From assembly GCF_019578655.1 (NCBI RefSeq), contig NC_063259.1, positions 27,701,277 to 27,765,276 on the forward strand: DNA of 64,000 bases, read 5' to 3'. This document shows, piece after piece, positions 35,761-45,704 of this stretch. How positions within the stretch are numbered: position 1 is the first letter of the stretch; every line of letters starts with the position of its first letter. A program made the position numbers and the translations under genes. The DNA is from Ricinus communis. Taxonomy: Eukaryota; Streptophyta; Magnoliopsida; Malpighiales; Euphorbiaceae. The notes beneath the pieces were generated by a model. The model saw only the letters and a list, made by a program, of their open reading frames with translations. It was not told where the DNA came from and ran no database searches.

Positions 35761-37463
35761 TTAAAGCAATGTGTATCCCGCAGTCAGATTCTTTGAGCAA
35801 TACAGGGCATTAACATGTTGCAGGTGTAATGCAGACACAAGCCCCTGCCAAGTCTCTCCAGGTGCTGTGCCTACTTCAAAGTCGAGAAGCTTTTTCTGTT
35901 TCCTGTAATAATCTTCAAGTGGCTTGCTCTGAGGAGAAAAATGGAAAGTTAAACAATTGGGATTCGTCCCTCTTTCTGCCTATGTATCAGTAGTTCATAC
36001 CACCTAATAATACAAGCAATCGGTTGTTTGTACTAGCCCCGCAGATAAATACCATCTATAAGTAGAATGACAAGACAGGTAGATTGTATGTGTATAATAT
36101 CAAATTTTCTCAACTACTTTCGAATTTTGATGGACACTATGCATTAAAAAATAACAGGACAGGAAAACAAAAAAAAGAAAAGATTTCGTATCCACACATA
36201 CAATAATAGTTTTAATAACTGTGAATTCACCAGAGGGCAACAATTTGCTCATAATCAAAGACGCATGGACTGAAAAAATTGAGCATAACATAGGCTTGGA
36301 AAGTATAAAAACTTATGATGTAGCGACCGAGCACAACGTTAACGATATACCTGTTCAACATAAGCTTGGAGTTTAGCTTTCCAGGCACCTTCTGCAATAT
36401 CAGTGGAAGAATCCGGTTGAGTATGGTCTGAGCTAATACCAAAGCTTAACTAGAGAGGTGAATATTTCACATGATTGATTTGAATGGACAAAAAATTTAC
36501 CTTCTTGATGTTTTATCAAGAAATCATCAGTGCATTTAAAATTTACAACCAAATCAATCTCAGTAAGTTGATCAAGAATCTCCTACACAGATCAAAGAAA
36601 GAATATCAAGTGATTCCAGCAGGTGAATCTCCCAGAAGTGCACAATCTTTGAACCAAATATGTGCATGAACTTACAGCTTGTAATTGGGAACGAGGAATT
36701 CCATCAAGAATAAAACCAGTTTCCCCTCTGTAATACCCATCTTCCAATCTCTTTGACAGCAAACCAAACATTATATCCTCTGGAACAAGTTGGCCACGGT
36801 TCACAGCATTTGCAATCTATTACTCGGTTAAATAATTATCAAGGACAACAAGTGAATGTCAGAATTGCGAATTTTTCCATTAAGTAAAATCATACATTAT
36901 CTTATGTACTGTAATTAACGGCTAGTTCTAGCAATTATTAATTTCTAATCGTCCAATTCCTAATTCAAAAACCTGGATGAGTCAATATCTTTTCTGATTA
37001 AAATGATCAGAATAACCTCGGCATGAAAAATTCCAAAAGCAAATGTGATCTTGATTCTTGTTATCCAAATCAATAATAATAATAATATAAGAAAATAGGC
37101 GACCTGTTTATAAAGAGAGGTGCCAGGATTGAGCTCTTGACGAACGAGGCTAGCCATGGAAATGTACGGAACTTGCAGAAGCTTCGAGAGTGTTTCGATG
37201 TAGACGCGCTTCTTGACAAGTGGATATCCTATGAACGCCCACTGTACTCCTCTTTTTGGAACCGAACTTTTCGTTTCAGCCGTTGGACAAGTACACTTGT
37301 CGTTATTGCTGCTGCTGTTGCTGTAATAATAGTAGTAATCGGGGTCGAGCTGCGGCTGAGCTGCAGAGACGTTGGTGTACAGTCGACAGAAGGTAAGTAG
37401 ACGGCATAACGGTGGCGTTACCCTTATGGCGGCCGCCGCGACATGGCCGCTCAGAGCGATCAT
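35761..37463 (-). CDS. Adenylate kinase 7-like mitochondrial protein with degenerate P-loop
   Basis: Five exons on the minus strand: 37463-37104, 36816-36676, 36582-36501, 36391-36351 and 35928-35761. The total is 792 nt, giving 263 aa. An Arg-containing, acid-free N-terminus (MIALSGHVAAAAIRVTPPLC...) suggests mitochondrial import. A low-complexity run of five Tyr followed by Ser/Asn occurs near residues 43-54. The kinase-like part starts at RGVQWAFIGYP (about 72). Segments SLVRQEL, SKRLEDGYYRGETGFILDGIPRSQLQ, and IDLVVNFKCTDDFLI match the AMP-binding and core fold, but GxPGSGKGT is replaced by GYPLVKKRV, and the LID region is essentially missing before EGAWKAKLQAYVEQ. The C-terminal YYRKQKKLLDFEVGTAPGETWQGL matches Arabidopsis At3g01820 (annotated probable adenylate kinase 7), which shares the lost P-loop as I recall it. 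Catalysis is doubtful. Confidence 0.9.
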
Positions 37464-38287
37464 GTCGATAGCAAATTTTCAAGCGACAGCAGGGAAATGG
37501 AAACAGGAAGTAAGCAGTAGTTTTCTGCCAGTACAAATGAGTACGTGATCAGCGCCATCTGCTTCCTGCCACGTAATTTCTGAATCGTGGGAGCCACGCG
37601 CAGTTGGAGTAGATTTTTTTTCCTATTACGTTCTTAACCTCATTGTAACATTAAGGAAAAAAAAAACTTAATTTATCATCATTTCGCTAATTATGAATTA
37701 GGTGTTTTTTAAGCAATTTATTTTTCCATAGAGAAAAAGAAAACCATTATAATAGAGTTTTGAAGGGGTACTAAGGCCATAGCAACAATTGTTAAGGTCG
37801 AATTAAATAATTATAATAAAATACTAATATTTTAAAATATATCATTTTGATCCCTTTGTCCTTATTTTTATTTTTTGATAAAATTGCGAATCATAGTTTT
37901 TTTTTTTTAAAGAAATTGAATAAAGACAATAATAATTTAAAATATAAAAATTTAATTTTTAAAAGAATTTTTATTATTACCATAATTATTTTAAGTTATT
38001 TATAGTTATTCTCTAAATGCGTACAATGCATAGATATATTTAATTTTTTATTTAAAAGATTATTAAAAATAAATTTAGACAACAAATGCATAATTGATTA
38101 TATGATCAATAACATATATTTTTGAAATATTTTATATTTTGTATTAAAATAAAATATGTCATACATAAATTAATCCTACGTGACAATCGAAATTGAAATA
38201 ATAAAAAAAAATGTTTAAACTTGATATATAATCTTATTTATATACTAAATTAAATATATTATAGAGGTATATATAAATTAATAGATG

Positions 38288-38325
<38 letters not shown>

Positions 38326-38710
38326 TTAATTAAATAACCTAATTTTTTTTAGTTTAAATGTATTATCTTCTTCTTCTATGTTCCTAAACTATAATTCTTA
38401 AATTGGGAAGAAATCAATTACCCCGATTGAATGCCCTAAAAGTGCAAATATACGAAGCAACTAGCAAGAATTCTCCATCACATGCTTTAGGTATAAGTAA
38501 TTTTAGTTAATCAACTTGCGAGTACATATAGAAGAAGAGTCAACAACTAAAATATTTTTTGAATAATATTTAAATATATGAGCGGAAAAAAATTCTGTTT
38601 CCGACGATTCATAGACGGAACCATGCTTATGCTACAATTATAAAAAAAAAAAAAAAAAAAATTACGCCACCTTCTTCTGGTTAACTTCCTGTTTAAAAAT
38701 CATGGAAATT
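37464..38710. other. Very AT-rich spacer upstream of the adenylate kinase 7-like gene
   Basis: The sequence is dominated by A/T, with an (AT)n tract at about 38296-38320 and a poly-A run at about 38641-38660. It contains the promoter of the adenylate kinase 7-like gene and the 3' flank of the WD40 gene. No coding signal is seen. Confidence 0.55.
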
Positions 38711-41700
38711 TTAATTTTGGGACTGCAGTAGCTTCTCTTCCTCGAGTGGAGTTTCAATTTTGAGCTTCTTCTTCTTTCTTCTGTTGCTCTCATTATCTTC
38801 AGTGTTCCATAGCAACCGGATCTGCATCAAATCTAGCAAACGGGATTGCAAATGCTTGTTCATTTCCATAACATGCTTTGTCATTCTTGTAGCCCACATC
38901 CGCTGGACTATGCTTGTTTCTGCCTTCATCTGCAAAGCTGCAGGTGTATGTTCTTCCTGGTGACATACCAACAGAGGAATAAGAATTGGATGTTCCCCAA
39001 AACATATCTGTATGCAGAGAAATAATCTTTAAAAAAAAATTATTAATTTAGAGGCCACTTTTATATTCAATTAGCAATCACAATTAATCCACCTAGTAGC
39101 CACCTTTTGTTATTATTCCATGCACATAACTAAGGATGCATGGCATGGATCATGGATCTTATCATGTTCTGTCAGAATAATGTTTTCTAGTGTAACAAGT
39201 ATCGACAAGCGTACAAGAAAGACCTCCATCTCAAATATTTGTCGCTCCAAGGAAATGGTTCCGACATTCAGAGAATTGTAATTGTCATCGAGGGAAAAAC
39301 ATGTGCGACGGAGAGTGGTGGTTCCCATGGATGAGTTGGGTGGCTGGCATTTGTCCAGTGGAGAAACACAGAGACGATTGGGAACTCTCTGATGGCTTGA
39401 TGAAGGAAGCAGCAAAGAGTGCTGAATCACTACAACATTAGTTACTGCCCCTGCTTAGAGATGAAAACGGCATTTAGAAAGAGCTTCATTTACTCATCAA
39501 TACAGCAATATTATAGCAAAAACTAAGGAAGTTTCTTCAAATTTGCAGAAACAATGATATTACGGTTACCTTTGTGATAGTTAAACCTTTGTATAGCAAC
39601 CCAACTAACAGCATCCCAGAGGCAGATCGTACAATCCTCAGATGCTGATATCAGACCTAATGTACTGAAGGTCAATGCTGTTATAGATCCTCTGCAAGGA
39701 AGAAGGATTACGTAAATATATTATGTTTTGGTTGAAATATATAGATAATCATGCTTGAGAACACATATTTCAATAATTGGAACCAATTTAGTTACTTCAA
39801 AAATTTCTACGTGATTTAAGTTACTAACTCTCCAATTCAAGAGTATTTGAAATCAATTTTTCTTTCCAATATTTTCAATATTCCACATATGTACTTTAGT
39901 TAAAAAATTTATGCATCATACATTAGACATTACTTGTGTCCTTCAAGCACAACAAGTGGATCTTCAGCAATAACCAAAGGATCATCCACTAGTCCAACGT
40001 TAAGCATACTAACAAATATTCTTCCATCTATACATCCAGCAAACAGGAATTGATCCACTGGATGAAGGATGATTGCAGTAATTGCCAGTGGATATTCCTG
40101 ACTTTGAATAGGCTCACCAGAGACCAGGTCCCAAGCCTACAAAATGAAAATTTACGTCCTTTGTATAAGAAGATTTCCCGTGTTAAAAGATACAGTTAAT
40201 GAGAACGTGAAGTGAAAACATATATATGCTCACCTTGCACGTAGCATCAAGGGAGCTTGAGATAAAAGTTGAGTTTGAATTGCCGGATGTTGTTAACAGA
40301 CCACTTATGGAGGACTTATGCTCTGATGAATAGTGCAACAATGAAGAAGAGCTTCCCGAATTCTCCATATCTAGCAAACTTCCATCAGAATTGGTATTAA
40401 TAAAGTATCATACATAGGATTTGATTGGAAAATTTTGTGTACAAGGTATAACATAATTGAGAGTAAAGAATCAATATTTACCTAATCATAGACCACATAC
40501 AGATAATGCCATCATCTGAACCAGAAATAAGGAGAGAGTCATCATTAGAAAATACCATGCACTTCAAAGATGAATGATGGGCACCCCAGGTTTTGAGTAA
40601 TCTTCCACTAGTAACCTACACTTGATCTCAATGTTATTAGAACCTACTGTACAGATGATGTTTAGAACATCATATGACTACGTGAAACTGAAACTTTAAT
40701 CGCATTAAATGAGCATGTGAATTGTTAGGAACTAACAATATAGTCCAGGTTCCAGGCTCCAGTTAAAATGAAATTCAATATAATGTAGTTTCTAATGGAA
40801 GAGTTCTCTAGAGGAACTCGTCATCTAATACAGGCAAAAAAATGGTTAGGTACCAACCTCCCAAATATAAGCATTTCCAGAAGGAGAACCACCTGCAAGA
40901 TACACTCCATCCGTGGTGCAAGCAATCGGCCCAATAGCTTCAAGTGGGTAGCTCCGAAGTGGTGATTGAGGCTGAAAATTGAACATGAAATGAAGTAGAA
41001 TCTTATGCCAACAAATTTAGATTTCAGAATAGGTGGATTGGTTTTTTATAAATTTTTCATTGAATCATCTTTGGTAGTTCGATCAGATTTTACAAATATG
41101 AGGCAAATCAGCAAAAATGAAAACAAAAGTAAAAGCAGGAATTTTCGTTTTTTCTTTTTCCTGAATAACTGGGGAGGGGGAAGAGGTTCAGGGGCACAAA
41201 TCCCCTGGCCACCAGGCTAAGCAGGAATTTCATTATAAAATCAACCACCAACAGCAAAAGTTTCCTTGATCAAGCATCAAGAGAAAAAATCTTGCTTGAT
41301 AATCATGAAAACACCTATCACTTTGATATAATACATAAATCAAGAATCACAATTGAAATTTACCAACTACCCAAACCAATAATCATGAGAACAGCATCAT
41401 CTAGAGCCACTTTAATCCGAAACCCAGACCAGTCTGATTTGTCATGGACATAGAGCCTCAGAATTTACCTAATTGACTAACAAAAAGAAAAAGTAAATTT
41501 TTTTTTTACAAAGATCATGATTAGAGTAAAATCCCAGAGAAGTACAATTACCTTGTTCAAGGGCCAGGTGAAGATAGCCCCGCCACCTACAGATCCATGC
41601 TTATTAACCTGAGAAGCTACAAGGAATTGGTCTTTCAGGCACAATAAACCATGAGGAGCAGAAGCACATGTTGGAATATGCATAAGCCGATCTCCAGTTT

Positions 41701-41776
41701 CGACGTCCCAAATTGATATTCCTGTCCCCATACTCCTATCACTGCATCCCACTAATGCCTCTCTTCCCCTGCCCAT
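38711..41776 (-). CDS. WD40-repeat protein, IPI3/WDR18/RID3-like
   Basis: Eight exons on the minus strand: 41776-41552, 40971-40858, 40615-40482, 40378-40234, 40136-39934, 39691-39570, 39444-39224 and 38956-38711. The sum is 1,410 nt, giving 469 aa. The WD units are GTGISIWDVETGD, LAGGSPSGNAYIWEVTSGRLL, LISGSDDGIICMWSMI, STFISSSLDATCKAWDLVSGE, FAGCIDGRIFVSML and LISASEDCTICLWDAVSW. The C-terminus ATRMTKHVMEMNKHLQSRLLDLM followed by a basic run and LEEEKLLQS is characteristic of the plant IPI3/WDR18 orthologue ROOT INITIATION DEFECTIVE 3. The yeast and animal relatives belong to the Rix1 complex for ITS2 processing of pre-60S ribosomes. I took Met at 41776; an upstream in-frame Met at 41812 would add 12 residues (MCVRGRERGAEE), including residues encoded by a CT-repeat end, and is less likely. 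Confidence 0.92.
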
Positions 41777-42160
41777 CTCTTCCGCACCTCTCTCTCTCCC
41801 TCTCACACACACACAAACATATATATATCTATATGACGAGAGTATCTATGATTCTGTGTGTACTGAAGCTATTCGCATGGGCAGAGTTATTTTGACGCAT
41901 CGCGTGTATGCTTGTAAAAGGGACAGAGGCCGTTGGGGGCAGATTGTGTATTTTGCTCACTCGCGAGCATAATTTTGGCAAGTGTATTGCATGCAAAATC
42001 CTAACCATACTATGCATGCTCAATCGCTTAAAGATGCCTCGTTTTTAAATGGGTCCACTGTGGCCCTTCACTCTCACAAGCTTAATCAACTGGAAGAAGA
42101 TTTTAAGCATTTTCTGTAATAAAAAAAAAAAAAAAAAAAAAATTGAAGTTAGTTGGGATT
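41777..42160. other. Promoter side of the WD40 gene, ending in a poly-A run
   Basis: CT and CA dinucleotide repeats (about 41788-41816) lie right upstream of the WD40 start, probably in its 5' UTR. A run of about 22 A (42120-42142) ends this spacer immediately before the pararetroviral repeats. Confidence 0.5.
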
Positions 42161-42353
42161 CTATAATCCTCATGCTGTAAACTCAAAGTAAGAGAAATTT
42201 TCAAACTAAGACCGTATAGAGGCACCTTTATTTCGTCAAAGGTGATGTCAAGGACAGTCTACAAATAAAGTCGAGAGTTGTTCATTCTATAATCCGCATG
42301 CTGTAAACTCAAGGCAGGAGAAATCCTCAAGCTAAGACCGTATAGAGGCACCT
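42161..42353 (-). repeat. Tandem leader-like repeats at the edge of the pararetroviral insert
   Basis: Two copies of a unit reading CTATAATCC(T/G)CATGCTG on the plus strand through ACCGTATAGAGGCACCTT occur at 42161-42231 and 42287-42353, a period of 126 bp. The second copy overlaps the long direct repeat that starts at 42318. Confidence 0.8.
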
Positions 42354-42528
42354 TGCCATGAGAGGTCTTTCTGCTCTTTTGGATTCTTATAACCGAGTTA
42401 GCCCTTTTGGATCATAGAAGAACAAATCGTGCAAACAATTAACTCATAGCCAAAGAATTGAGAAAAAGATATGAAGAATTTAAAAAGCCATGAGAGAGAA
42501 TATTATGCTCATAAATGAAAGGAAGAAA
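42318..42528 (-). repeat. Direct repeat copy 1 (R/leader-like) of the pararetroviral insert
   Basis: The segment GAGAAATCCTCAAGCTAAGA... through GAAAGGAAGAA is repeated at 45061-45270 with about 90 percent identity in the same orientation. Read on the minus strand, copy 1 begins some 30 bp downstream of a TATATAAA box (42570-42561), just where transcription would start. It therefore resembles the terminally redundant R/leader of a pararetroviral RNA. Confidence 0.85.
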
Positions 42529-42557
42529 AACTCGCTTGCTTCATTACTTCTCGACTC

Positions 42558-42573
42558 CTCTTTATATAGAGAA
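42558..42573 (-). promoter_or_regulatory. Pararetroviral-type TATA box
   Basis: The minus-strand sequence CTCTATATAAAGAGGA resembles the CaMV 35S-class core promoter. It lies downstream of the reverse transcriptase/RNase H frame, where caulimovirids carry their pregenomic RNA promoter, and about 30 bp upstream of repeat copy 1. Confidence 0.6.
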
Positions 42574-42885
42574 GCCTAAATACAATAAGACAGAAAAGAT
42601 AAGGTGGGAATCTTATCTTTGACACATGTCTTCCTTAGAAGAAAAGATGAGATTTTCCACTTACAAAAGGATAAGTCCTATCTAATAATACACTGACATC
42701 TCACATGCATATTAAGACGATAAGTCTTAATAATACACTTACATATCACATGTAGAAAAACAAAAATAATTCACCTAATAAGACGAAAAAGATGAAATTG
42801 GAATCTCATCTTTTTATTACATGTTGATTTATTGAAGAGAAAACTAGTCTTTAAGTCCAGCTCACGAACCATTATCATTGCCAGC

Positions 42886-45060
42886 TCAAAAAATACTGTC
42901 ATAGTCATCATCATCCATAGGTTGAGAATCTTGCATAATGGCATCCTTATGTTCAGTGGTCAGATTCGGATCATCTAGTGGGGTTGGTAATATAGGAAAA
43001 GTGGAATGTTCAATAATGGAGTGTTCAGTCCATAGATGTCCATTGTAAGTGCAGACTAGTGGTGTAGAAACATCAGTCGTTCCTAGGTCATTTCTTAGTT
43101 GTAGAGTGTGCTTTAAATCCCTTGTTATTGTTGGAGGAGCAAGATGTAAAGGCATCTCAATCGTTCTCCAATAATGACAGATGTTTTGGGTTGCATAAGT
43201 TTCTTCTGAGAGCTGTAGGTAAGGCCTGTGAAGAATGTAAATGGCATGATATCCTGAAGCCTTGAAGTTATTGTTTGTGAACAATTTGTTTTCATGAATA
43301 ACTCTGAGGAGTTCCCTTTTCCATTGGCATGGGGTTTTGAACCAAGTGAGGTATTTCCATGGATATGTTCCTATATTTGTCTCACTATTGAAGAAGTATA
43401 GGAGATCCATGACTGGTATTTCAATAGCATGATAACAAATTGTGGAAAGACACCATAGAAACCATAATTCACTTTCAATTTGTGGATGGGTATGAGAAAG
43501 GTGATAAATTAGGCACCAAGGGTAATCTGGATAAAAGAAATTGGGTTGGATGGGTAGCGAGAAAGTTTGTTGGATAGTTGTCAAATAATGAAATATCATA
43601 TTTCTGGCAAAATTGTTGACCTGTCTCGTTGTGAGATTTGTGGGAAGGTCTGGTGGTGAGGGAGGTTGCAGAGGGTCTTTTGAGGACGAAGAGGCCACGA
43701 AGATTATAGGGAGATTAACTGTTGAGGTGAGGAGGACAATAAGTTGGTGTTTTGGTTGTGGCTTTGATAGTCTGGATAAGAAATCTGGGATGAGATTTCT
43801 CGTCCCTTTTATATGCTGAACTTCAAAATCATATCTACTGAACCATGATTTTAACCTCAATAATTGAGGTTCTGGTAAGGTATTTTGGTTGGATTCAAGG
43901 ATTCTTGGAAATGAAGAATTATCCATCCGAACCAGGAAGTGTTGTCCAATCAGGAAAAACTCAAACTTTTTTATCCCGTATTTGACTGCCAATATCTCTT
44001 TGTAAGTTAAGTGGTAATACTTTTCTGAAGGAGAAAATTGTCCTGATGCATAACCACACAGTTGTTCCTTGTTGTTGAGATTTTCAAGGAGGATGGCCCC
44101 CTACGCATGATCAGATGCATCCGTCTGAAGGATAAGATTTCCTGTAGATGGAATGGTGAGAGGTGGAGGATTGTGAGCCAATTCTTTTAGTCTCCGGACA
44201 GCTGTAGTTTGTTATGTTCCCCAAGGAGGAGGGTCTTTTTTTAGCATTTTAGAAAGATGACATGTGTAACTGGACATGTGTGGTATGGCTTCCCTGACAT
44301 AGTTGAGTATTCCAAGAAACTGTTGTATTTGCTTTACAGAGAGATTCTCATCTGGAAAGTAACCAAGCTTTTTTGTCAAGTGTGGACCATAGGTGTATTG
44401 GCCGTCTTTAAAATGCATGCCAAGAAACTCTATCTCTTGTTGGCCAATCATACTCTTTTTCTCTGACAGTATGATGCCATACTTTTGGATGATAGCAAGG
44501 AATTGTTTCAGGAGGTGATGATGTTCTTCAGCTGTCTCCGAGAATAGGAGAATGTCATCAATATAGATCAGGGATGAGTAAAGGATAGGCCCAAAGATTT
44601 CTATCATTATTTTTTGAAATTGTGAAGGAGCTGTTTTGAGCCCAAAAGGCATGACTGTCCATTGATATTGGGCGTTTGGGATACAAAAGGCTGTTTTGTA
44701 TCTTTCTAAGGGATGGATACCTAATTGCCAAAATCCAGCCTTAAGGTCAAATTTTGAATAGAATTGGGTCTTTTGAATATGGACTTTTAGGTTCGAAATT
44801 CGAGGGAGAGGAAATTTGTTATCTTGCAGAAAATGGTTTAAAGGCTTGTAATCAATAACAAGTCTCATTTTCCCTCTTAATTTCTCAGACCTCTTTTCCA
44901 CATAAAAAGCTTGACAGACCCATTGTGAGGTTGTGGGCTCAATGAGGACCTGTTGTAACAGAGTCAAGCATTATGATCTGGTAAGGGCTAGATCTGTAGG
45001 AGACATTCCTAGATGAGTGGCCTTTGTTGAGTTGATATCTTCATTGAGCTTGAAAGGGAT
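42886..45060 (-). pseudogene. Endogenous pararetrovirus (Caulimoviridae) reverse transcriptase-RNase H fragment
   Basis: One minus-strand frame runs from about 45060 to the stop at 42886. It encodes a truncated reverse transcriptase (motifs LRLVIDYKPLN-like near 44870, the catalytic YIDD at 44565-44554, and FLGMHF) and then RNase H (DASDHA near 44120, IKGTRNLIPDFLSR near 43800) plus a C-terminal region of unknown function. Only three in-frame stops interrupt it: TAA at 44973-44971, TAA at 44214-44212 and TAG at 44103-44101. There is no net frameshift between the two domains. Protease, coat and movement regions are absent; the frame begins abruptly inside the reverse transcriptase next to a leader-like repeat. 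The absence of integrase and the promoter placement support Caulimoviridae rather than gypsy. I lean to the florendovirus-like group, but this is an inference. The copy cannot produce a virus. Confidence 0.85.
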
Positions 45061-45270
45061 GAGAAATCCTCAAGCTAAGACCGTATAGAGGCACCTTGCC
45101 ATGAGAGGTCTTTCTGCTCTTTTGGATTCTTATAGCCGAGTTAGCCTTTTTGGATTATAGAAGAACAGATCGTGCAAACAATTAGCTCATAGCCAATGGA
45201 TCAAGAAGAAGAGATGAAGAATTTAGAAAGTCATGAGAGAGAATAAATACAGATTGAAAGGAAGAACAGT
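45061..45270 (-). repeat. Direct repeat copy 2 (R/leader-like) of the pararetroviral insert
   Basis: This is the partner of 42318-42528. On the minus strand it lies upstream of the truncated reverse transcriptase and fuses to it at about 45060. Similarity to copy 1 ends near 45270, which marks the probable insert boundary; the TATA-containing part next to copy 1 is not present here. Confidence 0.85.
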
Positions 45271-45704
45271 GATAATACAATATAAATGTGGTATATTATA
45301 TAGCACTGGTAAGAGGAGTGTTGGATGCATTTCCAATATCAACATTCTATTTTATTAAAAGTATGGTGTTTCTTAACTTGTGATTAGTGAGCCAAACTAA
45401 AGTATAAAAAAGAAATCCATATATGATAAAAGAATCAAAAAAATTCTCGAACAAAATTTGGAGTTAAATTAAGCCAGAATGAAGACAAAATCAAAATAGA
45501 GACCCTAGTGTCAGTTACCACTTTGGTTTATTTAGACTTACTATACAGTCTACAGAGCTAGCGCACTATGGAGTCGCCTCGATCGCTAATCCACTAACAA
45601 AGACTGTCACTGGGCTAATTCTGTCTCTCTCGTCACTCCACGCACTCTCTATCTGTTCAGATCCCAAAAATATCAGCAAAACGCTATAAACCCATATCGC
45701 AAAA
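45271..45704 (+). promoter_or_regulatory. Promoter and 5' UTR region of the CPI1 gene
   Basis: The 434 bp lie between the pararetroviral insert and the CPI1 start codon. The last 100 bp are C/T-rich, as in many plant 5' UTRs. The insert boundary about 430 bp upstream of the ATG means the viral-type sequence may have become part of the upstream control region. No decisive motif is seen. Confidence 0.4.

Noticed and set aside
42120..42142. Poly-A run as the tail of a retroposed gene or SINE
   Set aside because: Nothing upstream (41900-42120) resembles a processed gene or a SINE with a Pol III promoter, and no target duplication is visible. It may simply mark the junction of the viral insert.
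43613..43819. Plus-strand open frame inside the pararetroviral insert
   Set aside because: It is antisense to the RNase H/C-terminal frame and has no independent similarity.
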